Shown here piece after piece: positions 47,940 to 56,721 of a stretch of DNA of 64,000 nt. Location of the stretch: the NCBI GenBank assembly GCA_030066215.1, contig JASJCA010000002.1, positions 1 to 64,000 of the forward strand, in the 5' to 3' direction. The position numbers and the translations under genes are program-made. The notes below the pieces were generated by a model. The model saw nothing but the letters and a program-made list of their open reading frames with translations. It searched no databases and was not told the DNA's origin. The DNA is from Rhodobacter sp. (lineage in GTDB: Bacteria; Pseudomonadota; Alphaproteobacteria; Rhodobacterales; Rhodobacteraceae). The first letter of the stretch is position 1; each line of letters starts with the position of its first letter.

Positions 47940-48236
47940 GGGTTCGGGCGAAGGTCGAGTGACAGGAAACGCCTGTCTTTCCCGGAACCCAAAGGCTTTT
48001 GTCACCGGCTAAATCGACCGTGCATTCCATCCGACGGAAACCGGGACGTCGGCAGGTGATTTGGAAACAAAACGACTCGCATCAACCGGGTCCAAGACGC
48101 GCCGTGCAACCGGTCGAACGCTCGCCCGGCTTGCAGTGGCGTTTCGGGCCCAGCCCAGGGCAGATTTGATCTATGTCAACTTAGTTGGACGTATAGTGTG
48201 TCAATTTGAATTGACACTACTTCGGGGAGTCCAGCC
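47940..48236. promoter_or_regulatory. bchE control region with FnrL-like and PpsR-like boxes
   Basis: The last 75 bases before bchE contain TTGATCTATGTCAA (48166-48179), one base off the FNR consensus; TGTC-N10-GACG (48174-48191), a near-match to PpsR/CrtJ; and TGTCAATTTGAATTGACA (48199-48216), an exact TGTC-N10-GACA palindrome. The two PpsR-like sites are seven bases apart. A TATAGT at 48192-48197 may be a -10 element. The earlier part of the gap shows nothing. Confidence 0.82.
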
Positions 48237-49901
48237 ATGCGCATCTTGTTTGTTCACCCGAATTACCGCTCAGGCGGGGCAGAGATTGCCGGGACATGGC
48301 CGCCGGCCTGGGTCGCGTATCTGACCGGGCATTTGCGGCAGGCGGGATTCGATGATGTCGAATTCATCGATGCGATGACCGACGATATCTCCGACGCGGA
48401 CCTAGCGCAGCGGATGGAAGCGCTGAAACCCGATGTTGTGGGCGTGACGGCGATCACACCTTCGATCTACCGCGCGGAGGATGTGTTGAAGATCGCAAGC
48501 CAGGTGGTGCCCGACGCGGTACGGGTGCTGGGCGGCGTGCATGCGACGTTCATGTACAAGCAGGTGCTCAGCGAAGCGCCCTGGGTCGATGTGATCGTGC
48601 GCGGCGAGGGCGAAGAGATCTGCACCGAGCTGATGCTGGCAATCGAGGACGGGCGCTGGCCCGCCGGCCGGCACCGGATCAAGGGGCTGGCGTTCAGGGA
48701 TGGCGACGAGATCGTTGCAACGCCGGCGGCCTCGACCGTGAAGGACCTGGAGAAGATCAAGCCGGATTGGGGCATCCTGGAGTGGTCGAAATACATCTAC
48801 ATCCCGCTCGGCACGCGCGTGGCGATCCCGAACCTGGCGCGGGGCTGCCCGTTCACCTGTTCGTTCTGTTCGCAGTGGAAGTTCTGGCGCGACTACCGGG
48901 TCCGCGAGCCCAAGGCGGTGGTCGACGAGATCGAGGATCTGGTGAAGAACCACGGCGTCGGCTTCTTCATCCTCGCCGACGAGGAGCCGACCATCAACAA
49001 GAAGAAGTTCGTGGCCTTCTGCCAGGAGCTGATCGACCGGGGCCTGCCGGACCGCGTGAAGTGGGGGATCAACACGCGGGTGACGGATATTTACCGCGAC
49101 AGGGATCTGCTGAAGTTCTACCGCAAGGCGGGGCTGGTGCATGTTTCGCTCGGAACCGAAGCCGCGGCGCAGATGAAGCTCGACCAGTTCAACAAGGAAA
49201 CCAAGGTCGAAGAAAACAAGACGGCGATCCGGCTGCTGCGCGAGGCGGATATCCTCGTCGAGGCGCAGTTTATCGTCGGGCTCGACAACGAGACGCCGGA
49301 GACTTTGGAAGAGACCTACCGGATGGCCTGGGACTGGCAGCCCGATTTGGCGAACTGGTCGATGTATACGCCCTGGCCGTTCACGCCGCTGTTCCAGGAA
49401 CTGAAGGATCAGGTCGAGATCTACGATTTCTCGAAATACAACTTCGTGACCCCGATCATGAAGCCCGCGGCGATGGAGCGGGGTGAGCTTCTCGACGGGG
49501 TGATGAACAACTACCGGCGGTTCTATTCGAAGAAGGCGCTGTTCCAATATCCCTGGCGCGGCACGGGGTTCCGGCGGCGGTATCTGCTGGGCTGTCTCTA
49601 TGCCTTCCTGAAGGCCGGGTTCCAGCGCACGTTCTACGATCTCGGCAAGGCGGGCTATTGGGGGCCGCAGACCAAGAAGACGGTGGACTTCCATTTCGAC
49701 GAGACGCGGAAATTGGCCGAAGCGCAGTTGGAGGATTGGGAAGCCGCGGCCGACCGGGCGGCGCGCGCGGCGGAGCGGCGCGAGGCGGTGCGGGCGCAGA
49801 TGAAGGACCGGGCGGTGGAGCGCAAGGCGGGCTTCGCCATGCCGAACGGCGCCGAGATCCGGGCCTGCGGCGGCGGCGATCAACACATGGAGGACGCCTG
49901 A
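48237..49901 (+). CDS. bchE: Mg-protoporphyrin IX monomethyl ester oxidative cyclase, anaerobic
   Basis: 554 residues. A B12-binding-like N-terminal domain (to about 130: [41 protein letters not shown]) is followed by the radical SAM domain with CPFTCSFC (about Cys 204, 208, 211). BchE forms the isocyclic ring E of bacteriochlorophyll without oxygen in the cytoplasm, using S-adenosylmethionine and a cobalamin. It is the first gene of a bchEJ unit. Upstream FnrL- and PpsR-like boxes fit expression at low oxygen and in the dark. Confidence 0.95.
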   Translation: MRILFVHPNYRSGGAEIAGTWPPAWVAYLTGHLRQAGFDDVEFIDAMTDDISDADLAQRMEALKPDVVGVTAITPSIYRAEDVLKIASQVVPDAVRVLGGVHATFMYKQVLSEAPWVDVIVRGEGEEICTELMLAIEDGRWPAGRHRIKGLAFRDGDEIVATPAASTVKDLEKIKPDWGILEWSKYIYIPLGTRVAIPNLARGCPFTCSFCSQWKFWRDYRVREPKAVVDEIEDLVKNHGVGFFILADEEPTINKKKFVAFCQELIDRGLPDRVKWGINTRVTDIYRDRDLLKFYRKAGLVHVSLGTEAAAQMKLDQFNKETKVEENKTAIRLLREADILVEAQFIVGLDNETPETLEETYRMAWDWQPDLANWSMYTPWPFTPLFQELKDQVEIYDFSKYNFVTPIMKPAAMERGELLDGVMNNYRRFYSKKALFQYPWRGTGFRRRYLLGCLYAFLKAGFQRTFYDLGKAGYWGPQTKKTVDFHFDETRKLAEAQLEDWEAAADRAARAAERREAVRAQMKDRAVERKAGFAMPNGAEIRACGGGDQHMEDA

Positions 49902-49941
49902 GGATGCGCGTGGCGCGCCCGGGCTGATCGGGCCGAACGCG

Positions 49942-50493
49942 GTGTTGCAGCTGTTGCCGGTGCTGGAGAGCGCCGGCGGGGCGGAGATGGTGTCGGCCAT
50001 GTTGGCGCGCGCCGGGGTGGCGCGGGTGCCGGATGGCTCGGCGATGATCCCCGAAGGGCAGGCGGCGCGGCTGCATCAAGTGTTGCGCGCCGAGGAGCCC
50101 GAGCGGGCGGCAGAGCTGGCCGCCGAGGCCGGGCGGCGTACCGCGGAGTACATCTTGGCGCACCGGATTCCCTGGGCGGTGAAGGGGCTGTTGCGGGCCT
50201 TGCCGCCCGGGCTGGCGGCGCGGGCCTTGGCGGGGGCGGTGTCGCGGCATGCCTGGACCTTCGCCGGGTCGGGGCGGTTTGCCGCGGTCGACCCCTGGAC
50301 CTTCGAGATCGCCGACAACCCGATCATCCGAGGCGAGTCCAGCGCGGTTCCGCTGTGCCATTGGCATGCGGTGGTGTTTCAGCGGCTTTATGGCGCGCTG
50401 GTTCACCGGGATTGCCGCTGTGTGGAGACGCGCTGCGGCGCGCAAGGCGGCGGGCTTTGCCGGTTCCGGATTTGGGTGGAGCGGTCGCTCTGA
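49942..50493 (+). CDS. bchJ: BchJ, V4R-domain protein; 5' end uncertain
   Basis: 183 residues from GTG 49942. The C-terminal part (CHWHAVVFQRLYGALVHRDC and LCRFRIW) has the V4R pattern of BchJ, which acts in bacteriochlorophyll synthesis, though its exact reaction is disputed. The homologous N-terminus IGPNAV is encoded just upstream but has no ATG in frame. An ATG at 49904, close behind bchE with GAGG upstream, reads MRVARPG and stops at 49925; one added base in the CCCGGG run would join the two. Either the start is atypical or there is a one-base loss. It lies directly after bchE. Confidence 0.85.
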   Translation: MLQLLPVLESAGGAEMVSAMLARAGVARVPDGSAMIPEGQAARLHQVLRAEEPERAAELAAEAGRRTAEYILAHRIPWAVKGLLRALPPGLAARALAGAVSRHAWTFAGSGRFAAVDPWTFEIADNPIIRGESSAVPLCHWHAVVFQRLYGALVHRDCRCVETRCGAQGGGLCRFRIWVERSL

Positions 50494-50598
50494 AGGTTCC
50501 GGCCGAGATCACCTAAACCGGCGCTCTTTCATGCGCACCGGGCCGCAGGCGCATTGGATGTCGCGCGAGGCGTCACCGACCGGCCGTTTTGGCGTTGC

Positions 50599-50790
50599 TC
50601 AATCCGCCTTTCGGTAGACCGCGAGATAAGTGCGGCCCTCGCTGGAGCCAAAACAGCCTTTCTTTTCGATCGAGAAGACTGTGTGAAACTCCCATCCGTT
50701 GGTCGATTGTTGCGACAGGTGACTGCCAAGGCCTGCAATATCCCGGTCGCTGAAGGCGGCCCCGATGCTTTCCACCTTATACTGCGCCAC
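50599..50790 (-). CDS. DUF4177-like small protein
   Basis: 63 residues from GTG 50790, preceded by GGAGAAAG. The pattern QYKVESIG...LGSHLSQQSTNGWEFHTVFSIEKK resembles DUF4177, a small beta-alpha fold of unknown role. It overlaps the end of the YidD-like gene by 14 bases, so the two are read together. Confidence 0.65.
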   Translation of the reverse strand: MAQYKVESIGAAFSDRDIAGLGSHLSQQSTNGWEFHTVFSIEKKGCFGSSEGRTYLAVYRKAD

Positions 50791-51163
50791 TTCTTTCTCC
50801 TTCCAAAAGATGTTGATTAATGTCCGGCGGAAGATCGAGACCGCCATTCGATGCATTGCAGCGCCGCAAGCGTCGGTAGGTCAGCCGCGATGCCAGCAGA
50901 AAGGGTTGGGTCCGGTACACCATCTCGGCATAGCGAGAGCAGCTCGGCTCGAAGGCGCAGCGGTCGCCGATCGAACGTGGCCGTACCGCGCGATAAAGAC
51001 GGCACAGGCGTATTGCCAGCGTGGCGAGCGAAGAACCCTTTGGCGGCGCCATCGCGTCGATGCACGCATCCCAAGGCAGTAAAAAGCCCAGTTTCCGCAT
51101 GATGCGCGGTCTGAGGACCGGATCGCATTCGATTGAGAGGTTGTTTGGGTCCAGACCTTGCAT
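50777..51163 (-). CDS. YidD-like membrane protein insertion factor
   Basis: 128 residues from ATG 51163 (AAGGTGGCGGG before it). The segment RLCRLYRAVRPRSIGDRCAFEPSCSRYA resembles the YidD core with its CxxxPSCSxY pattern, and ALRRC-type tail follows (RLTYRRLRRCNASNGGLDLPP). YidD helps YidC insert inner-membrane proteins. Canonical yidD lies beside rnpA/yidC; this copy is elsewhere and could be a second paralogue. The N-terminal 60 or so residues are longer than usual. Confidence 0.7.
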   Translation of the reverse strand: MQGLDPNNLSIECDPVLRPRIMRKLGFLLPWDACIDAMAPPKGSSLATLAIRLCRLYRAVRPRSIGDRCAFEPSCSRYAEMVYRTQPFLLASRLTYRRLRRCNASNGGLDLPPDINQHLLEGERSGAV

Positions 51164-51206
51164 CCCGCCACCTTGTACCAGACGACCCAAGTGTTTCCGG
51201 AGATGC

Positions 51207-51557
51207 CTAATCGGTCAACTTTAAAGTGAAGCCAGTTGACGACCACCCATCCAGATTGCAGCGCGCGCGAATCCGGACTTCGGTCAGGCTCTCGGGGATC
51301 GTCACACCGGAAAGCGACCGGGTGAAGGGCTGTTCGTTGACATGGGGATGCAGGAGTTCGCGGAAGCCGAGCTCGGTGCCATCGGGCGCCTCGACGCGCC
51401 AGCCGTCGGCGTAGTGGTCCCAGCCAGTGTCGGGGTGGCTGAGTGTTACCGAGATCGTCCAGGTGGTGCCGGTCTGGCGTGCTGTGGCGGACTCGACGAG
51501 GGGTGGGTCGGCGAGGGCGGGGGTGGCGGCAAGGGCGATGACGGAAAGGGCGCGCAT
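51207..51557 (-). CDS. Small secreted protein, unknown
   Basis: 116 residues with a signal peptide of about 16 residues (MRALSVIALAATPALA). The mature part reads TWTISVTLSHPDTGWDHYADGWRVEAPDGTELGFREL, a beta-rich composition with one cysteine. I cannot name the family. It is divergent from glcD. Confidence 0.7.
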   Translation of the reverse strand: MRALSVIALAATPALADPPLVESATARQTGTTWTISVTLSHPDTGWDHYADGWRVEAPDGTELGFRELLHPHVNEQPFTRSLSGVTIPESLTEVRIRARCNLDGWSSTGFTLKLTD

Positions 51558-51731
51558 GGGTCGGGCTCCTGTGATGCGGCGATCCTAGGGGCTCGCGCCG
51601 GGATCGGAAAGCGGTGTGACGGGGTCGTGAACGGGCGGGTCCACCCCGAAGCCGGGGCGCGCCCACCCACCCACCCCGCGCCCCGCTTCCACGGCGGACC
51701 CGCCTGAAGATTGCCGGTTGCGTTTCGTTCA

Positions 51732-51756
51732 AATTGGTAATATCTTTTTACCAATT
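51732..51756. promoter_or_regulatory. Perfect inverted repeat before glcD
   Basis: AATTGGTAA (51732-51740) and TTACCAATT (51748-51756) with a 7-base spacer; the right arm touches the glcD ribosome-binding site GGGAGGA (51757-51763). The half-site AATTGGT is the same as in PdhR/GlcC-type GntR operators, although the spacing is wider than the usual three bases. Glycolate operons are usually under such regulators. Confidence 0.6.
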
Positions 51757-51769
51757 GGGAGGATCTGCC

Positions 51770-53209
51770 ATGGAGATGCCGGTTCCGAGCGCTGCGGTGT
51801 TGTCGAAGAAGGCGCGGATCGTGGCGCGGCTGCAAGAGGTGTTGCCGGAGGGCGCGGTGATCCACGAGGCGCAAGAGACCCGGGCCTATGAGTGCGACGC
51901 GCTGACCGCCTATAAGTGCCCGCCGCTGGCCGCGGTGCTGCCGGCCTCGACCGATGAGGTCTCGGCGGTCTTGCGGATCTGCCACGACGAGGGCGTGCCG
52001 GTGGTGCCGCGCGGGTCGGGGACGTCGCTGGCGGGCGGGGCCCTGCCGACCGCGGACAGCGTGATTCTGGGCGTGGCGCGGCTGAACGCGGTCTTGGAGA
52101 CGGACTACGACAACCGGGTGATCCGGGTGCAATCGGGGCGCACGAATCTCAGCGTAACCGGCGCGGTGGAGGAGCAGGACTTCTTCTATGCGCCGGACCC
52201 GTCGTCGCAGCTGGCCTGCGCGATCGCCGGCAATATCGCGATGAATTCGGGCGGGGCGCATTGCCTGAAATACGGGGTGACGACGAACAACCTTTTGGGC
52301 GTCACGATGGTGACAATGGCGGGCGAGGTCGTCGAGATCGGTGGGGCGCATCTCGATGCCGGCGGGCTCGACCTCTTGGGGCTGATCTGCGGGTCCGAGG
52401 GGCAGCTCGGCGTGGTGACCGAGGCGACGCTGCGGATCCTGCGCAAGCCCGAGGGCGCGCGGCCCGTCCTGATGGGGTATCGTTCGGCGGAGGCCGCGGG
52501 CGCCTGCGTCGCCGACATTATCAAGGCGGGCGTGCTGCCTGTGGCGATCGAATATATGGATCGCCTTTGCATCGAGGTGACCGACAAGTTCTCGGGCGCC
52601 GGGTATCCGGATTGCGAGGCGCTGCTGATCGTCGAGGTCGAGGGCTCGGAGGCGGAGATCGACGAGCAGCTCGGCGTGATCCTGCAGATCGCGCGGAATC
52701 ACGATCCGGTGGAGCTGCGCGAGGCGAAGGATGCCGACGAGGCAGCGCGGATCTGGCTGGGGCGCAAGTCGGCCTTCGGCGCGGTCGGGCGGATCAACGA
52801 CTATATGTGCCTCGACGGCACGATCCCGGTCAGTGCGCTGCCGCATGTGCTGAAGCGGATCGGCGAGATGTCGGAAGAGTACGGCCTTGCGGTGGGCAAC
52901 GTGTTCCATGCCGGCGACGGCAACATGCATCCCTTGATCCTGTTCGATGCCAACAAGCCGGGCGATCTGGAGACCTGCGAGGCGATGGGCGCGGAGATCC
53001 TGAAGCTCTGCGTCGAGGTCGGCGGCTGTCTGACCGGCGAGCACGGGGTCGGGATCGAAAAGCGCGATCTGATGCACGATCAGTTTTCGGGCGACGATCT
53101 GGAGGCGCAGATGCGGGTCAAGGACGTGTTCGATCCGGCCTGGCTTTTGAACCCGGCGAAGGTGTTTCCCTTGGCGGCGAGTGCGGAGCGGAGGGATTTC
53201 GCCGCCTGA
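51770..53209 (+). CDS. glcD: Glycolate oxidase FAD subunit GlcD
   Basis: 479 residues from ATG 51770. FAD-binding type-4 domain with VPVVPRGSGTSLAGGALP (about 90-108) and GGCLTGEHGVGIEKR near the C-terminus, which is the GlcD/lactate-oxidase family signature. It oxidises glycolate to glyoxylate in complex with GlcE and GlcF at the membrane. glcE follows through the double-hairpin repeat. The palindrome at 51732-51756 is the probable control site. Confidence 0.92.
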   Translation: MEMPVPSAAVLSKKARIVARLQEVLPEGAVIHEAQETRAYECDALTAYKCPPLAAVLPASTDEVSAVLRICHDEGVPVVPRGSGTSLAGGALPTADSVILGVARLNAVLETDYDNRVIRVQSGRTNLSVTGAVEEQDFFYAPDPSSQLACAIAGNIAMNSGGAHCLKYGVTTNNLLGVTMVTMAGEVVEIGGAHLDAGGLDLLGLICGSEGQLGVVTEATLRILRKPEGARPVLMGYRSAEAAGACVADIIKAGVLPVAIEYMDRLCIEVTDKFSGAGYPDCEALLIVEVEGSEAEIDEQLGVILQIARNHDPVELREAKDADEAARIWLGRKSAFGAVGRINDYMCLDGTIPVSALPHVLKRIGEMSEEYGLAVGNVFHAGDGNMHPLILFDANKPGDLETCEAMGAEILKLCVEVGGCLTGEHGVGIEKRDLMHDQFSGDDLEAQMRVKDVFDPAWLLNPAKVFPLAASAERRDFAA

Positions 53210-53276
53210 CGGCGGCGACCGGCTGGGGGCCCTGCCCCCAGACCCCCGAGGTATTTCCAGCCAGATGAAGGAGCCG
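53195..53276 (+). repeat. Double-hairpin intergenic repeat, copy 2
   Basis: Same layout as the copy at 44390: TTTCG, then a stem CGCCGCC-TGAC-GGCGGCG (53200-53217) holding the glcD stop in its loop, then GACCGG and CTGGGGGC/GCCCCCAG (53223-53241), then ACCCCCGAGGTATTT and GCCAGATGAAGGAGCC. The first stem differs in sequence but pairs. AAGGAG (53268-53273) is the ribosome-binding site of glcE. Confidence 0.8.
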
Positions 53277-53280
53277 GGTG

Positions 53281-54411
53281 GTGCTTGCCCCGAATGACGA
53301 AACGGACTTGGCCGAGGCGGTGGCGGGGGCCGCGGGGCCGCTGCGGGTGGTCGGCGGCGGGACCCGGCCCATCGGCAAGCCGGTGGCGGGCGAGGTTCTG
53401 TCGGTGGCGGGGTTGTCGGGGATATCGCTTTACGAGCCGGGCGCCTTGACGCTGGTGGCGCGGGCGGGGACGCCGGTGGCCGAGGTCGAGGCAGCATTGG
53501 CGGCGGAGGGGCAGCGGCTGGCCTTCGAGCCGATGGAACACCGCGGGCTGCTGGGGACGTCGGGGGAGCCGACGATCGGCGGCGTGGTGGCGGCGAATGT
53601 CTCGGGGCCGCGGCGGGTGCAGGCCGGGGCGTGTCGGGATTTCCTGTTGGGCGTACGCTTCGTCGACGGGCGCGGCACGGTCCTGAAGAACGGCGGGCGG
53701 GTGATGAAGAACGTCACCGGCTACGACCTGGTGAAGCTGATGGCGGGGTCCTACGGCACCTTGGGCGTGCTGTCGGAGGTGTCGTTCAAGGTGTTGCCCG
53801 CCCCGGCGGCGGTGGCGGTGCTTTTGATCGAGGGGCTGGACGACGGGCAGGCGGTTCGGGCGATGGCGGCGGCGCTGGGCTCTCCGTTTGAGGTGACGGG
53901 CGCGGCGCATACGCCCAAGGGCGTCGACGGCGCGCCGGTGACGATGATCCGGATCGAGGGGTTCGAAAGCCAGGTGCGCTATCGCGCCAGCGCGTTGGCG
54001 GACGTGCTGGCCGAGTTCGGCGAGATCGCGATCGAGACCGATCCGGAGCGGACGCGCGCTGGCTGGGCCTGGGTGCGCGACGTGGAGCCGTTTCACGTCC
54101 TCCCCGGCGATGTCTGGCGGCTGTCGGTCAAGCCCTCGGACGGGCCCGAGGTCGCGGCGCGGGCCGAGGCGGACGGGCTGCTTTACGACTGGGGCGGCGG
54201 GCTGGTCTGGGTTCTGGTGCCGGAGGGCACCGATCTGCGGGCGCGGCTGGGAGCGTTTGAGGGCCACGCGACACTGGTGCGCGCCTCCGAGGCGACGCGC
54301 GCGACGCTGCCGGCGTTCCAGCCCGAGCCGGCGCCGCTGGCGGCGATCGCGGCGGGATTACGCGAGAAATTCGATCCGCGGGGCATCCTGAACCCGGGGC
54401 TCATGGGGTAG
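53281..54411 (+). CDS. glcE: Glycolate oxidase FAD subunit GlcE
   Basis: 376 residues from GTG 53281; GTG 53278 is also possible but too close to AAGGAG. FAD-binding region with VVGGGTRPIGKP and LLGTSGEPTIGGVVAANVSGPRR, typical of GlcE. It is the second flavin-like subunit of glycolate oxidase. It is three bases from glcF. Confidence 0.9.
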   Translation: MLAPNDETDLAEAVAGAAGPLRVVGGGTRPIGKPVAGEVLSVAGLSGISLYEPGALTLVARAGTPVAEVEAALAAEGQRLAFEPMEHRGLLGTSGEPTIGGVVAANVSGPRRVQAGACRDFLLGVRFVDGRGTVLKNGGRVMKNVTGYDLVKLMAGSYGTLGVLSEVSFKVLPAPAAVAVLLIEGLDDGQAVRAMAAALGSPFEVTGAAHTPKGVDGAPVTMIRIEGFESQVRYRASALADVLAEFGEIAIETDPERTRAGWAWVRDVEPFHVLPGDVWRLSVKPSDGPEVAARAEADGLLYDWGGGLVWVLVPEGTDLRARLGAFEGHATLVRASEATRATLPAFQPEPAPLAAIAAGLREKFDPRGILNPGLMG

Positions 54412-54414
54412 GCG

Positions 54415-55710
54415 ATGCAGACGACATTCACCGAAGCGCAGCTCAAGGACCCGGCGATCCAGCGGTCGAACGAGATCCTGCGGTCTTGCGTGCATTGCGG
54501 GTTCTGCACGGCGACCTGCCCGACCTACCAGGTGCTGGGCGACGAACTCGACAGCCCGCGGGGCCGGATCTACCTGATCAAGGACATGCTGGAAAACGAT
54601 CGGCCGGCGGATGCGAGGACGGTCAAGCATATCGACCGCTGCCTGTCCTGCCTGGCCTGCATGACAACCTGCCCGTCAGGCGTGCATTACATGCATCTGG
54701 TCGACCACGCGCGGGCGCATATCGAGCGGACTTATCGGCGGCCGCTGTTCGAACGGGTGCTGCGCTGGACGCTCGCGCGGATCATCCCCTATCCCACGCG
54801 GTTCCGGCTGGCGTTGCTGGGCGCGAAGATCGGCAAGCCTTTCGCCTTTCTGATGCCGGACGCGCGGCTTAGGGCGATGCTGGCGATGGCGCCAAAGCAG
54901 GTGCCGCCGGTGTCGCGAAACGACGATCCGCAGGTGTTCGAGGCGTTGGGCGAGCGCAAGCTGCGCGTGGCGCTGATGACAGGCTGCGCGCAGCGGGCCT
55001 TGAACACGGACATCAATGACGCCACGATCCGGCTGCTCCGGCGGCTCGGCTGCGAGGTCGTCATCGCCCGCGGCATGGGCTGTTGCGGGGCGCTGGTGCA
55101 TCACATGGGCAAGGAGGCCGAAAGCCACGCGGCCGCGGCGCGGAACATCGGCGCCTGGATGGTCGAGGCGAACGGCGCGGGGCTCGACGCGGTGGTGATC
55201 AACACCAGCGGGTGCGGCACGACGGTGAAGGATTACGGGCACATGTTCCGGGGGCATGCGCTGGCCGAGGATGCGGCGCGGGTCTCGGAGCTGGCGGTGG
55301 ATGTCAGCGAGCTGCTGATGCGGCTCGAGGTGCCGGAAGGGGCGGCCAAAGGCCTGCGGGTGGCCTATCACGCGGCCTGCTCGCTGCAGCACGGCCAAGG
55401 GATCAAGACCTACCCTAAGGACCTGCTGAAACGCGCCGGGTTCGAGGTGGTGGAGCCGGCGGATGCGCATCTGTGCTGCGGTTCGGCGGGGACCTACAAC
55501 CTTATGCAGCCCGAGATCTCGGGGCAGCTGAAGGACCGCAAGGTGCGGACGCTGGAAGCCAAGGCTCCCGACGTGATCGCGGCCGGAAACATCGGCTGCA
55601 TGATGCAGATCGGCGGCGGAACCGAGGTGCCGGTGGTGCACACGGTCGAGCTGATCGACTGGGCCACCGGCGGGCCGAAACCGCCGGCCCTGCTGGCCGC
55701 CAAGCGCTGA
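54415..55710 (+). CDS. glcF: Glycolate oxidase iron-sulfur subunit GlcF
   Basis: 431 residues. Two 4Fe-4S motifs: CVHCGFCTATCP (about 23-34) and CLSCLACMTTCPSG (about 75-88). Two CCG-type domains follow (GMGCCGALVHHMGKE and YHAACSLQHGQ with CCGSAGTYNLMQPE). GlcF takes electrons from GlcD/GlcE to the quinone pool. It ends the operon; two stem-loops follow the stop. Confidence 0.93.
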   Translation: MQTTFTEAQLKDPAIQRSNEILRSCVHCGFCTATCPTYQVLGDELDSPRGRIYLIKDMLENDRPADARTVKHIDRCLSCLACMTTCPSGVHYMHLVDHARAHIERTYRRPLFERVLRWTLARIIPYPTRFRLALLGAKIGKPFAFLMPDARLRAMLAMAPKQVPPVSRNDDPQVFEALGERKLRVALMTGCAQRALNTDINDATIRLLRRLGCEVVIARGMGCCGALVHHMGKEAESHAAAARNIGAWMVEANGAGLDAVVINTSGCGTTVKDYGHMFRGHALAEDAARVSELAVDVSELLMRLEVPEGAAKGLRVAYHAACSLQHGQGIKTYPKDLLKRAGFEVVEPADAHLCCGSAGTYNLMQPEISGQLKDRKVRTLEAKAPDVIAAGNIGCMMQIGGGTEVPVVHTVELIDWATGGPKPPALLAAKR

Positions 55711-55743
55711 GACCGGGGGCAAATTTTCGCGGAGAATCTGGCT

Positions 55744-55790
55744 GCAAACCCTCGGCGTGGGTTTGCGTGCAGGATTTTGTCGAAATCCTG
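55744..55790 (+). terminator. Two stem-loops after glcF
   Basis: GCAAACCC/GGGTTTGC (55744-55751, 55759-55766) followed by CAGGATTT/AAATCCTG (55770-55777, 55783-55790), both perfect 8-bp stems. They may form a terminator region or a repetitive palindrome. Confidence 0.5.
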
Positions 55791-55898
55791 CCGGCGCGTC
55801 CAATTCCGCCTTGATTGACCCAGAGATCAGCCCATCGGAGCCGCAATTCGGCCCTGCCGGGCGGCTACCCCTGTCGCGACAAAGACAAGGGGGTCGCG

Positions 55899-56717
55899 AT
55901 GCGGCGTGGGCTTTTCTTTCTGGTTTTGCTGGCGGTCTGGGCCAGCGACGGGCGGGCCGAGATGGCCTCGGGCCTGCGCACGCTGATGACCGGCGACGAC
56001 AGCCGCGGCTGGCAGGCGGTGGGGCGGCTCAACATGGGCGCCACCAGCTTTTGCACCGGGGCACTGATCGCGCCGGATCTGGTGCTGACCGCGGCGCATT
56101 GCATGTTCGACCGCGACACCGGCGCGCGCATCCCCGATGGCGAGATCGAGTTCCTGGCCGACTGGCGCGGCGGGCGGGCTGCGGCCTATCGCCGGGTGCG
56201 CCGGGCGCTGTTGCATCCCAATTTCACTTTCGACGGCGAGAACTTCGCCGCCCGCGTCGCCCATGACGTGGCGATCCTGGAACTCGACCAGCCGATCCGC
56301 AACACCACCATCACGCCGTTCGCCACCGACGCCCGGCCCGACAAGGGCGCCGAGGTCGGGGTGGTGAGCTATGCCCATAACCGCGCCGACAGCCCGTCTT
56401 TGCAAGAGGTCTGCCACGTGCTGGCCCGCCAAGGCGGGTCGCTGGTCCTGAGTTGCGCCGTGGATTTCGGATCCTCGGGCGCGCCGATCTTCGTGGTCGA
56501 GGACGGGCATCCGCGAATCGTGTCGCTGGTGTCAGCCAAAGCCGAGGTGCGCGGACAACCGGTGGCGCTGGGCACCTCGCTGCAGGGGCCGCTGTCGGAT
56601 CTGATGGCGCTGCGCGCCCAAGGCGACGGTGTCTTTGACAGGCCCGCGCCCAAAGTGCGCCGGCTGAGTCTGCAGGAGACGCAGACCGCGACCGGGGCGA
56701 AATTCTTGAGGCCCTGA
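55899..56717 (+). CDS. Secreted trypsin-like serine protease 1
   Basis: 272 residues from ATG 55899; longer frames are rejected. A signal peptide of about 20 residues. The trypsin triad is His 67 in LTAAHC, Asp 123 in AHDVAIL and Ser 193 in GSSGAP, where GDSGGP has become GSSGAP. Two cysteine pairs are likely. It ends TGAKFLRP, and the second protease ends GGAKFVRP. It is followed at four bases by that second gene, so they are co-transcribed. Confidence 0.88.
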   Translation: MRRGLFFLVLLAVWASDGRAEMASGLRTLMTGDDSRGWQAVGRLNMGATSFCTGALIAPDLVLTAAHCMFDRDTGARIPDGEIEFLADWRGGRAAAYRRVRRALLHPNFTFDGENFAARVAHDVAILELDQPIRNTTITPFATDARPDKGAEVGVVSYAHNRADSPSLQEVCHVLARQGGSLVLSCAVDFGSSGAPIFVVEDGHPRIVSLVSAKAEVRGQPVALGTSLQGPLSDLMALRAQGDGVFDRPAPKVRRLSLQETQTATGAKFLRP

Positions 56718-56721
56718 GGCC

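Noticed and set aside
51446-53497. Minus-strand open frame of 683 codons
   Set aside because: Antisense to glcD; composition is typical of a shadow.
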